Positions 33,450-41,909 of a stretch of DNA of 47,625 nt are shown in pieces. Source of the DNA: a bacterium (GTDB lineage Bacteria; UBP14; UBA6098); assembly GCA_023145965.1 (NCBI GenBank), contig JAGLDC010000017.1, positions 1 to 47,625 of the forward strand. The letters are read 5' to 3'. Each line of letters opens with the position of its first letter. Position 1 is the stretch's first letter. A program made the position numbers and the translations under genes. The notes under the pieces were generated by a model. It searched no databases. It was not told where the DNA came from and worked only from the letters and a program-made list of their open reading frames with translations.

Positions 33450-35159
33450 ATGAAATGGACCCTATCTGAGCAGGTCAATCCAAGACTCGCAAGAGAGCTT
33501 GCGAAAGAGCTTGAAGTTCCCCGAATAATTAGCCAAATTCTGGTTAATAGAGAGGTTTCCACCGCTGAAGCGATGAAAACCTTTTTTTATCCAACATTAG
33601 AAAATCTTCTCGATCCAATGGAACTTCCGGGCATGGAGAAGGCAGTTAAACGAATTATTTCTGCTTTAGCTAATCGAGAAAAAATAGTTATTTTTGGAGA
33701 TTATGATGTAGATGGAATAACTGCTACCGCACTTCTATATCTCGTCCTCACACGCTTTGGTGGCGATGTCGAATGGTATCTTCCCGACAGAGTCGAAGAG
33801 GGCTATGGCCTCAGCAAAGGTGGCATTGACAACGCAGTGGAGAAGGGCGTTACGCTTCTTGTTTCTGTCGATTGCGGCATTACCGGAATAAAGGAGGTAG
33901 CATACGCTACCTCTGTGGGAGTAGATTGCGTTATTACAGATCACCACGAACCAGCAGAAGTGCTTCCCGATGCTGTTGCACTTGTCGATCCAAAACTTGG
34001 CCCAGAAGACTCTCCTTCAAGGGAATTAGCTGGAGTCGGTGTGGCGTTTAAAGTCGCCGAAGCACTTTTCGATGAGCTTCACGAAGACAAGAGCGCCCTC
34101 TTTGAACACCTCGATCTCGTGGGCCTCGGCACAATAGCAGATATAGTTCCACTTGTAGGGGAAAATCGCATACTCGCCAAGTTTGGGCTTAGGCAAATCG
34201 AATCAACCAAAAAACCCGGTTTGAAAAGCCTTCTTCAGGTTACAAGCCTATGGGGCACAGAGCTTTTTAGCTGGAACATTGTTTTTGTTCTTGCACCACG
34301 CCTTAATGCAGTCGGAAGGATCGGCTCTGCTGCGAGCGCCTTTAAATTGCTTACTACACACGATACAATGCAGGCCGCTCAAATGGCTCGCGTTCTCGAA
34401 GAAGAAAATAAAAAACGAAAAAAACTAGATGAACAGATTTTTGAAAGCGCTGTGGATTTGGTCGAAAACACCGTCGATCTCGAAAACGAAAAGGCTATTG
34501 TAATTGACTCTTCAGATTGGCACGTAGGAGTGATAGGTATCGTAGCTAGCAGACTCGTAGAAAAATATCACAGACCTTCTGTTCTTATCTCCACTGCCGA
34601 GGGCGAGGGACAAGGAAGCGCAAGAACTATATCGAGTTTCCACCTCCTAGATGCTATTAAAGACTCAAGTGAATATCTTGAAAAATTCGGTGGCCACAAA
34701 TATGCAGCCGGTCTATGTATAAAACCAGAAAAAATCGAGGATTTTCGAAGAGAGTTCCTACGTGTAGCTAGAGAGAGACTCACCGATAATGACCTAGAAC
34801 CACAACTGAAAATCGATGCCAAAATCGACGTTTCTGAAATCGATATGCAACTGCTCGATTGGCTGAAACTCTTCTCTCCATACGGCCCAAAAAATATGCG
34901 GCCAATATTCTCAATTACTAACGCCGATCTATTCGAGCAAACACGAACAGTAGGAAAAAACCACCTTCGCTTTAGAGTAAAAACCGGGAAAAAAGCTATC
35001 GATGCTATAGCATTCGGTTACGGTGAAATGAAATATGCAATCGATAACGCTATTGAACCAATAAACTTAGCTTTCGTTATCGAATCAAACGATTACTATG
35101 GATATCCTCAACTCCAACTCAGAATAAAAGATATATTTATCGGGGATTTGCAACTCTAG
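33450..35159 (+). CDS. recJ: Single-stranded-DNA-specific exonuclease RecJ
   Basis: This 569-residue DHH-family nuclease digests single-stranded DNA 5' to 3' in recombination and mismatch repair. It has motif I IFGDYDVDGITATALL, motif II VDCGI, motif III ITDHHEP and motif IV GLGTIADIVPL. The DHHA1 motif GGHKYAAGL and a C-terminal OB fold follow. Length is typical. I place the start at the ATG at 33450 behind AGGGG; the longer frame starts within rnpB and its first 53 codons have no protein character. It lies 43 bases after rnpB and could share its transcript. Confidence 0.95.
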   Translation: MKWTLSEQVNPRLARELAKELEVPRIISQILVNREVSTAEAMKTFFYPTLENLLDPMELPGMEKAVKRIISALANREKIVIFGDYDVDGITATALLYLVLTRFGGDVEWYLPDRVEEGYGLSKGGIDNAVEKGVTLLVSVDCGITGIKEVAYATSVGVDCVITDHHEPAEVLPDAVALVDPKLGPEDSPSRELAGVGVAFKVAEALFDELHEDKSALFEHLDLVGLGTIADIVPLVGENRILAKFGLRQIESTKKPGLKSLLQVTSLWGTELFSWNIVFVLAPRLNAVGRIGSAASAFKLLTTHDTMQAAQMARVLEEENKKRKKLDEQIFESAVDLVENTVDLENEKAIVIDSSDWHVGVIGIVASRLVEKYHRPSVLISTAEGEGQGSARTISSFHLLDAIKDSSEYLEKFGGHKYAAGLCIKPEKIEDFRREFLRVARERLTDNDLEPQLKIDAKIDVSEIDMQLLDWLKLFSPYGPKNMRPIFSITNADLFEQTRTVGKNHLRFRVKTGKKAIDAIAFGYGEMKYAIDNAIEPINLAFVIESNDYYGYPQLQLRIKDIFIGDLQL

Positions 35160-35428
35160 AAATGAATACAAATTAAACCATTTCTAGCAAATAGCTTTAA
35201 GCCAATACAAAAATAAGCTCTGCAAATAATAACCAATATTGAGCACTGGCGCGGGCTGGGACGCTATAATAAAACTTGCCAAAACTTGCAATTTTTATTA
35301 CAGCGAGGAAAAAGGGCGAGGATTTTTGCACAATTATATGATGCTGACAGCGCCATAAAATCGGAATAGCAAAAATCGTGACAGCGCCGTCGTAGGAACA
35401 AAAAAATCTGCTAAAAAATATATCCCGT
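35160..35428. other. Intergenic region between recJ and mnmA ends
   Basis: The genes converge here but I see no strong terminator. A 10-base word, TGACAGCGCC, occurs twice (35345-35354 and 35379-35388). No gene is apparent. Confidence 0.4.
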
Positions 35429-36484
35429 TTATGCGATATATCCGCCCCCGGCAACTCTGTCGCCGCTATAGAATACAGCGGACTGTCCGCGTGCAGGAGC
35501 GAATAAATCCTTTTCAAGGTTGATTATTGAAGCTTCCTCTCCCGTTCGTCTAACATTCCCAAAAATTGTCTCCCCAAGATGGCGTATCTGAATCAAATAC
35601 CTCTTTTCTTCACCAATATCGAGTTTATCGTGGAAGATTGTCCCGGTGGTTATTATTTCTTTACACATCAATGCGGACCGTGGACCGAGTATCACTCTTG
35701 AATCAATTGAATCCACATCGACAACATAAAGCCTACCTTCCGAGGACGCTACTCCCATTCCTCTTCTCTGTCCAGGTGTAAAACCAACCCAACCATTATG
35801 TTGCCCAAGCTTCTCCCCTGTCAAATCAACGAATTCTCCCGGATAGTTCTCGATACCCGACATCGAAAGAAACTCAACTAATTTCCCCTTCTTAAAAAAG
35901 CATACATCATTTGATTCGCGTCTATCTGAGGAAGGTAAGGCCATCCCCCGAGCCAAAATCTGAACATCGCTTTTCAAGAATCCCCCAAGTGGAAATAGAG
36001 TCCTTCTAATCCACTTCTTAGGAACCCGATAAAGAAAGTAAGATTGATCTTTTTTATCATCTAAACCTCGAAAAACAAAACCATCTGATGCCCGCGCAAA
36101 ATGGCCGGTAGCTAATAGTTTAATACCTAAATCTTCAGCAATCTTAACCAGACCACCCCATTTCATCTTAACATTGCATTCGATACATGGATTTGGAGTC
36201 GAACAGTGCGAATAAACCTCGATAAAGTTCCGTATAATAGATTCTTCAAAGTGCCCGCGCATGTCCACTACCAGATGAGGAATATCCAGTAATTCCGCTG
36301 AAGCCTTTGCATCAGAAATAGATTGATTATCGCTTATAAAATCGAATGTTACACCGATAACCTCTGCTCCGCGTTCTTTAAGGAGATATGCTGAAATCGA
36401 TGAGTCTATTCCACCGGACAGAGCAACAAGAACCTTCCGTCCTTTTAAATCTCTGTCCAAAGGGTCGAAATTGAGTGAAGTCAT
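35429..36484 (-). CDS. mnmA: tRNA-uridine 2-sulfurtransferase MnmA
   Basis: The 351 residues have the PP-loop SGGIDSS near residue 25, the first catalytic cysteine in NPCIECN, the second in SNDVCFF, and the central GQRRGMG motif. MnmA adds sulfur to U34 of tRNA-Lys, Glu and Gln. The ATG at 36484 overlaps the iscU stop (ATGA), so sulfur-carrier scaffold and sulfur user are co-translated. No cysteine desulfurase is next to them. Confidence 0.95.
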   Translation of the reverse strand: MTSLNFDPLDRDLKGRKVLVALSGGIDSSISAYLLKERGAEVIGVTFDFISDNQSISDAKASAELLDIPHLVVDMRGHFEESIIRNFIEVYSHCSTPNPCIECNVKMKWGGLVKIAEDLGIKLLATGHFARASDGFVFRGLDDKKDQSYFLYRVPKKWIRRTLFPLGGFLKSDVQILARGMALPSSDRRESNDVCFFKKGKLVEFLSMSGIENYPGEFVDLTGEKLGQHNGWVGFTPGQRRGMGVASSEGRLYVVDVDSIDSRVILGPRSALMCKEIITTGTIFHDKLDIGEEKRYLIQIRHLGETIFGNVRRTGEEASIINLEKDLFAPARGQSAVFYSGDRVAGGGYIA

Positions 36485-36915
36485 TGGGTGAAATTGCGCC
36501 CGAACAGCTTGATACAATCTGGATGCTCTTCAATATTGCCATTTCGTTGCCAGTATTTACATATTGCTCTTCGAAGGGCATCAATGCCTATAATACTACA
36601 ATGAACCTTCATTGGTGGTAGGCCGCCTAGTTCATCCACTACGTCACCTCGAATAATAGCAAAGGCCTCATCTAAGGTCTTGCCTTTTGCCATATCGGTG
36701 ATAACGCTCGACGAAGCGATAGCCGCAGCGCACCCAAAGGTTTTGAATTTTATATCGACGATTATATCGCCTTCGATTTTTAGATCAAAACGCATCATAT
36801 CACCACAAAGTGGATTGCCGGCATTGCCCGTAGTAGAAGCATCTGGGATCTCGCCAACATTGTGGGGGTTGGCAAAATGGTCTATTACCTTTTTTGAATA
36901 CAGATCATTCTTCAT
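36481..36915 (-). CDS. iscU: IscU/NifU-type Fe-S cluster scaffold
   Basis: This 144-residue scaffold has the three cluster cysteines in NPLCGDMM, KTFGCAAAIASSS and KVHCSI, and the aspartate after the first (CGD). It assembles [2Fe-2S] clusters with sulfur from a cysteine desulfurase and passes them on. The LPPMK(V)HCS segment is the HscA-type recognition motif LPPVK with a methionine. It overlaps the TPR gene by 11 bases and mnmA by 4. Confidence 0.93.
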   Translation of the reverse strand: MKNDLYSKKVIDHFANPHNVGEIPDASTTGNAGNPLCGDMMRFDLKIEGDIIVDIKFKTFGCAAAIASSSVITDMAKGKTLDEAFAIIRGDVVDELGGLPPMKVHCSIIGIDALRRAICKYWQRNGNIEEHPDCIKLFGRNFTQ

Positions 36916-38575
36916 TATTGATTTCCTCGAGTCTTTCTCGTGAAATCGTCAAATCGGGATCGAGTTCAAGGGCGCGTCTAAAATACCCCCTAGCTTTTTC
37001 ATCTTCGCCAGTTTCATGCAAAACAACGCCGATATGCTCCAAAATAACAGGATCCACAATCTTTGAAATTCTCTCGGCCTGAAATAGTTTTTCAAGCGCA
37101 AAGTCATACTGTCCTTTTTTATACAATAGCCAACCATAGCTATCAATAAAAGAAGCATTATTGGGTTCTTGCTTCAAAGCAAGAGATATAAGACTATCCG
37201 CTATCTCAAAATCCTGCTCTTCTTCAATCAGGAGATATCCTAAATAATTTGCACTGAGTGGATCCCCCGGAATAAGCTCTATAAGCTCCTTAAAGGTCGC
37301 AATAGCGGAATCCCGTATCCCGAGTCTCTCGTAAGCGTCCCCGATACCGAAAAATGCCTGCGCGTTTTGAGGCTCGAATTCAACAACATCTTTATAGAGC
37401 TTTATTGCTTTTCCATAATCCTTATCTCGCGAGTAAACGACACCTTTATAAAAAATTAAATCGACGTTATCTGGATAGTTTATCTGGGCTTCTTCGAGTA
37501 TTTCTATCGCTTTTTGTGCGCTATCGATCTGAGAATAGGCCAATGCTAAGTCTATATATAGGCCAGGATTAGTCTCCTTATCGAGGATAATCTTGTATTG
37601 CTCTATGCTTTTACGGGGCATCCCCAATTCAAAGTATGCTCTTCCAAAATAGACCCGTGCATCGTTATCATCTGGAGACGCATTTAAAAATTCCTGAAAA
37701 TATTTTATTGCACCTTCATAATCCTCGTTAGAGAAGGCTAAAAAACCCGCCTGTCTTACAATATCCATATCTTCCGGCGAATAATCGAGATAGCTCTTAG
37801 CCATCTCATAGGCATTATCAAACTTCGCGAGTTCAACATACTTGTTTATAAGTGTTCTACGAAGGTCTATATCTCGGGGATTTTTCCTCAAATATATCTC
37901 TTCGCATTCGATGGATTTCTCGAATTCGCCCATTTTTCCATAAGCTGTCGCAAGCCCAATATAAGCTCGGGAATACGTGGAATCGATCTCAATAGCCTTC
38001 TTGAAGGCTCCAACTGCCTCTTTTTCATTACTATCAGACAAATAAATACTTCCCTTAAGACCGTAAGATTGTGGATTGTCGGGGTATTCTTGGGATATTT
38101 TATCCAATTGTTTAAGAGCTTCTTTTTTCTTATGAATAGTCAATAGAGTAGTCGCATATTGAAGCCGCATGACAAAATCAGCTTTGTCATTCTCAACCAA
38201 CCATTTAAGATTATCATAAGCAAAAATGACTTGGCGTGCTTTAAGCCCTGCTATAGCAGCACCTCGACGATAAGCAGCATTTTCCGGTTCGAGTTTTACT
38301 AGTTTTGCAAACCATACTAAAGCCTGCTCAGATTCTGCAAAATTCATGCACAGCTCGGCTATAGTTAATAAGATAGTGGGTTCATCTTTGGCGTAATTCT
38401 CTGCAATGAGGTAACTTCCAAACGCACGATCAAAATCACCATCAATCTCTGCGGTCATACCGTCGATAAAGTATCTAACCGCAACCGGTGATATTGAACT
38501 ACCTTGGGCAAAAATGATTGCGGCCAAAAAGCAAAAAATGATCAATTTCTTTTTAAATTTTATTACCATAACCAT
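36905..38575 (-). CDS. Exported tetratricopeptide-repeat protein
   Basis: This 556-residue protein starts with a signal peptide (basic KFKKK then a hydrophobic stretch to AQG near residue 25). It continues with some 14 TPR units of 34 residues, recognisable by repeated A-x-x-x-Y/F and P-x-N/D patterns such as YPDNPQSYGLKGSIYL and EPQNAQAFFGIGDAYERLG. It probably forms a periplasmic or outer-membrane-associated scaffold. Co-transcription with iscU and mnmA is puzzling for an exported protein, and no partner can be named. Start codon at 38575; an in-frame ATG two codons later is equally good. The ribosome site is weak. Confidence 0.88.
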   Translation of the reverse strand: MVMVIKFKKKLIIFCFLAAIIFAQGSSISPVAVRYFIDGMTAEIDGDFDRAFGSYLIAENYAKDEPTILLTIAELCMNFAESEQALVWFAKLVKLEPENAAYRRGAAIAGLKARQVIFAYDNLKWLVENDKADFVMRLQYATTLLTIHKKKEALKQLDKISQEYPDNPQSYGLKGSIYLSDSNEKEAVGAFKKAIEIDSTYSRAYIGLATAYGKMGEFEKSIECEEIYLRKNPRDIDLRRTLINKYVELAKFDNAYEMAKSYLDYSPEDMDIVRQAGFLAFSNEDYEGAIKYFQEFLNASPDDNDARVYFGRAYFELGMPRKSIEQYKIILDKETNPGLYIDLALAYSQIDSAQKAIEILEEAQINYPDNVDLIFYKGVVYSRDKDYGKAIKLYKDVVEFEPQNAQAFFGIGDAYERLGIRDSAIATFKELIELIPGDPLSANYLGYLLIEEEQDFEIADSLISLALKQEPNNASFIDSYGWLLYKKGQYDFALEKLFQAERISKIVDPVILEHIGVVLHETGEDEKARGYFRRALELDPDLTISRERLEEINNEE

Positions 38576-38935
38576 TCATACTAAGCAAAATAGAAGCCAG
38601 TTTCAAGGAATGACTTCATCGTATTAAAACCGCACTTTATTTATATAAAATTAAAACCTTTAATTGAAATGCTACTATTCAAAAAATAAGCTTTTTCTGT
38701 CGTTATTTAGTAATAATCCTCTTCCAAATTTAAATATTATAGCAAAACACTTTTATCGAAGGTCTCAGAATTATTTTTTCCATTCAATTAAGAAGATATT
38801 CTAGCTTTTAGGCACTTTTGAGAATGCAATTATCTAAAACAACAAACACCTTGATATTTAAGAAGCATGGATATATATTAATTGTTATTTCGGTCTTTTA
38901 ATCATTATATCAATAATATCTATGGAGGTAAATCA
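38576..38935. other. 360-base divergent intergenic region
   Basis: This region separates the divergent TPR and oxidoreductase operons. It is AT-rich and has the forward promoter at 38851-38879. I find no clear promoter for the TPR gene and no other structure. Confidence 0.5.
38851..38879 (+). promoter_or_regulatory. Promoter of the 2-oxoacid:ferredoxin oxidoreductase operon
   Basis: TTGATA and TATATT are 17 bases apart. The start would lie near 38886, 50 bases before the first gene, which has a strong GGAGG site. Confidence 0.65.
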
Positions 38936-39160
38936 ATGCCGAAGATTGTAGTGCAAATCGATCATTGTAAAGGCTGTGGGTTATGCATCGACGCTTGTCC
39001 ACAACATTGCATTGAGGTCGATAATGAAGTCCTCAACAAATTGGGTTATCACCCCGCCAAATATAAAGGCGAAGGCTGCACAGGCTGTGGAATATGTTTC
39101 TATTCCTGCCCCGAACCGGATGCAATAATCGTCTATAAGAAAGATAAGGAGGTGGAATAA
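38936..39160 (+). CDS. 2-oxoacid:ferredoxin oxidoreductase ferredoxin (delta) subunit
   Basis: The 74-residue ferredoxin has two [4Fe-4S] motifs, [12 protein letters not shown] and [12 protein letters not shown]. It is the electron-transfer subunit of the enzyme made by the next two genes. The ATG at 38936 has GGAGG eight bases before it. The stop TAA and the next start share one base (TAATG). Confidence 0.93.
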   Translation: MPKIVVQIDHCKGCGLCIDACPQHCIEVDNEVLNKLGYHPAKYKGEGCTGCGICFYSCPEPDAIIVYKKDKEVE

Positions 39161-40227
39161 TGGCGAAAGAGTTAATCAAAGGCAACGTGGCTGTTATTAA
39201 AGGCGCGCTTTTGGCAGGTACAGAATGCTTTTTTGGTTATCCGATTACCCCAGCTAGCGAGATCGCGCAGGCTGCAGCTTTCTACTTTCCACCACTTGGA
39301 AGAACCTTTTTACAGGCAGAAAGCGAAGTTGCGGCGATTCAGATGTGCTACGGTGCCGCAGGTGCAGGTGTTCGAACGATAACCGCATCTAGCGGTCCGG
39401 GAATCAGCCTTAAACAAGAGGGCGTCAGTTACGCTGCAGGCTCCGAGCTACCAATAGTCATAGTGGATATTATGCGCGGCGGTCCGGGACTCGGCAATAT
39501 CGCGCCTGAACAGAGCGATTACAATCAGGTTGTCAAAGGCGGCGGTCACGGTAACTACAAATGCATCGTTCTCGCACCGAACTGCGGTCAAGAGATGTGT
39601 GACCTTACTATCCTCGCGTTCGATTTGGCGGAAAAATACCGCACACCGGTTTACGTCCTTACCGATGGTTTTATCGGCCAGATGATGGAACCGGTCGAAT
39701 TTGGAGAACCCATTAAATTCGACACACAAACCAATGCCGAATGGGCAATCATGGGAACACCCGAAACCAAACACAACCTAATCAATTCGATCTATCTCGA
39801 AGCCGAAGAACTTGAAAAACATAACATCAAGCTTCAAAAAAAATATGCTAAAATAGAAGAAAATGAGGTTCGCACCGAAGAATATAGACTCGACGATGCA
39901 GAGATCATCGTTACAGGTTTCGGAATAGTTAGTCGAATCCTCAGAAGTGCTGTCGATGCCGTTCGCAAGAATGGAATCAAAGCCGGACTTTTAAGGCCTA
40001 TTACACTTTTCCCGTTCCCTAAGAAAGAAATCGTTAAATGTGCTGATCAAGCAAGCGATATCCTTGTCGTTGAACTTAACAACGCCCAGATGTATGAAGA
40101 TGTTTTCATTGCCGTTAGTGGCCACGATGTCAAAACACATTTCTACGGTCGTATGGGTGGTGTTGTGCCAACTGTCGAGGAATTGGTCGAGAAAATTACT
40201 ATGATTTCTAAAGGGGAGGTGATATAA
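39160..40227 (+). CDS. vorB: 2-oxoacid:ferredoxin oxidoreductase alpha subunit (VorB/KorA type)
   Basis: The 355 residues begin with the pyrimidine-binding domain ([16 protein letters not shown] and the activating glutamate in [11 protein letters not shown]). They include [10 protein letters not shown] and end in the transketolase C-terminal-like domain ([13 protein letters not shown]). This is the alpha subunit of branched-chain 2-oxoacid (VOR) or 2-oxoglutarate (KOR) ferredoxin oxidoreductase, enzymes that turn a 2-oxoacid and CoA into acyl-CoA, CO2 and reduced ferredoxin. The two cannot be told apart safely. With the aminotransferase and B12 genes nearby, amino-acid fermentation is a reasonable setting. 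Confidence 0.9.
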   Translation: MAKELIKGNVAVIKGALLAGTECFFGYPITPASEIAQAAAFYFPPLGRTFLQAESEVAAIQMCYGAAGAGVRTITASSGPGISLKQEGVSYAAGSELPIVIVDIMRGGPGLGNIAPEQSDYNQVVKGGGHGNYKCIVLAPNCGQEMCDLTILAFDLAEKYRTPVYVLTDGFIGQMMEPVEFGEPIKFDTQTNAEWAIMGTPETKHNLINSIYLEAEELEKHNIKLQKKYAKIEENEVRTEEYRLDDAEIIVTGFGIVSRILRSAVDAVRKNGIKAGLLRPITLFPFPKKEIVKCADQASDILVVELNNAQMYEDVFIAVSGHDVKTHFYGRMGGVVPTVEELVEKITMISKGEVI

Positions 40228-41649
40228 ATGGCTAAAGACGTTCTCAGAAAACCCACCGGTTTCATGGACACATTTGTTTTTAAACCGGGTCAAGATAAGG
40301 AAAATACTCACTATTGCCCGGGCTGCGGCCACGGAATTCTTCACAAACTGATAGCTGAAGCTATCGAAGATTTTGGCATCGGAGACCGCACTATCATGGT
40401 TTCTCCAGTCGGATGCTCGGTATTTGTTTATTACTACTTTAACACCGGCAACATTCAAGTTGCACACGGACGCGCGCCGGCAGTTGCTACAGGACTCAAA
40501 CGTGCCAATCCGGATAGCATCGTGATTAGCTATCAGGGTGATGGCGATCTCGCCGCTATCGGCGGTAATAACATACTCCAAGCTGCAAACCGTGGCGAGA
40601 GTATCACCGTGTTTTTCGTAAATAATGCAATCTACGGAATGACCGGTGGCCAGATGGCTCCGACAACTTTGATCGGCCAGAAAACAACTACTACGCCTTA
40701 TGGAAGAAAAGTCGAGAATGAGGGCTACCCCCTGAAGATAGTCGAGCTTCTAGCAACACTCGAAGCACCGGCGTATCTCGAGCGCACTTCGCTTCATAAT
40801 GCAAAGAACATTATGAAAACGCGCAAAGCAGTTCGTAAAGCTATTCAGTGCCAGATCGACGGCAAGGGATTTAGCCTTATCGAGTCATTATCTGCCTGCC
40901 CAAGTGGATGGAAAACAACACCTGTCGAATCCAAAAAGTGGATCGAGGAAAAGATGATGCCATACTTCCCGCTTGGAGTTACTAAGGATGTTATTGCGGA
41001 GCGTGAAGGATATTTCCCTCAAAAAACTGAAATCACTAAAATCGAGATAAAGGAAAAACTCGGTTTGATGAAGGATAAACTTTTCCGCGACCGCTTGATG
41101 TCGGATGTCCCAGAAAAATACCGAAATCCGAAGATAAAGATTGCCGGTTTTGGTGGACAGGGCGTTCTGCTTCTCGGTCAGACCCTTGCGGAGGCCGGCA
41201 TGCGCCAAGGTTGGCATGTAAGCTGGATTCCCAGCTATGGGCCGGAGATGCGCGGTGGCACTGCAAATTGTCAGGTTACTATTAGTGAGAATCCCATCGG
41301 TGCCCCCGTTGTTGATTTTCCAACCATCCTTGTGGCTTTGAACAAGCCTTCGCTGGACAAATTCGAGCCAATGGTTCAGCCCGGTGGAGTTATCTTCTAC
41401 AATACCTCTATGATAGACAGAAAACCGACCCGCACAGATGTCGATAGCATCGGATTACCTTTCTCGGATATAGCTGATGAGCTAGGCAATCTTAGATTTG
41501 CAAATATGGTTGTGATTGGGTCCATTCTAGCCAAGACCAAAATCATAAAAATGGATATTGTGAAAGACGCACTTAAAGAGGTTATCCATAACAAAAAATT
41601 CATCGATCAAAATATCGTGGCCCTCCAACGCGGTTACGATGAAGTATAA
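40228..41649 (+). CDS. 2-oxoacid:ferredoxin oxidoreductase, fused beta and gamma subunits
   Basis: In the 473 residues, positions 1 to about 295 form the TPP-binding beta subunit: CPGCGHG at 30-36, YQGDGDLAAIGGNN as the GDG(x)N thiamine motif, and NNAIYGMTGGQ. From about 305 on comes the gamma domain: IAGFGGQGVLLLG, SYGPEMRGGTANC and NKPSLDKF. The two are usually separate genes, and here they are one uninterrupted frame with a short charged linker (about 270-305). It starts directly after the alpha-gene stop with GGGGAGG upstream. A terminator follows at 41692-41722. Confidence 0.92.
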   Translation: MAKDVLRKPTGFMDTFVFKPGQDKENTHYCPGCGHGILHKLIAEAIEDFGIGDRTIMVSPVGCSVFVYYYFNTGNIQVAHGRAPAVATGLKRANPDSIVISYQGDGDLAAIGGNNILQAANRGESITVFFVNNAIYGMTGGQMAPTTLIGQKTTTTPYGRKVENEGYPLKIVELLATLEAPAYLERTSLHNAKNIMKTRKAVRKAIQCQIDGKGFSLIESLSACPSGWKTTPVESKKWIEEKMMPYFPLGVTKDVIAEREGYFPQKTEITKIEIKEKLGLMKDKLFRDRLMSDVPEKYRNPKIKIAGFGGQGVLLLGQTLAEAGMRQGWHVSWIPSYGPEMRGGTANCQVTISENPIGAPVVDFPTILVALNKPSLDKFEPMVQPGGVIFYNTSMIDRKPTRTDVDSIGLPFSDIADELGNLRFANMVVIGSILAKTKIIKMDIVKDALKEVIHNKKFIDQNIVALQRGYDEV

Positions 41650-41691
41650 ATATCCCATTCCCACCTTGTGGTGTGAGTAACTTCTAAATCC

Positions 41692-41722
41692 AAGCCTCCG
41701 CATTTAAGCGGGGGCTTTTTTT
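41692..41722 (+). terminator. Rho-independent terminator of the oxidoreductase operon
   Basis: AAGCCTCCGC (41692-41701) pairs with GCGGGGGCTT (41708-41717), one wobble, followed by a run of seven Ts. Confidence 0.9.
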
Positions 41723-41854
41723 AGAGTGTTTATTTTACTATTCCACAATTTAACCAAAGTAGTTGAAATACTACCCCAGCTTTTAGATTAGTATATTCCT
41801 TAAAACCCAACTCTTCAATTGAACAATTTGTGATTTATTCTTGATATTTTACAA

Positions 41855-41884
41855 AAGTGAAGCCCCTTCTTTCGAAGGGGCTTC
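41855..41884 (-). terminator. Terminator of the large secreted protein gene
   Basis: GAAGCCCCTTC (41859-41869) pairs perfectly with GAAGGGGCTTC (41874-41884) around TTTC. On the minus strand it lies 26 bases past the stop and is followed by ACTTTTG. Confidence 0.8.
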
Positions 41885-41909
41885 GGTCGCGGGATTATAA
41901 GTGAGCGAC

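Noticed and set aside
35345-35388. TGACAGCGCC repeated twice as a possible CRISPR or iteron start
   Set aside because: There are only two copies of ten bases with one 24-base gap and no further periodicity.
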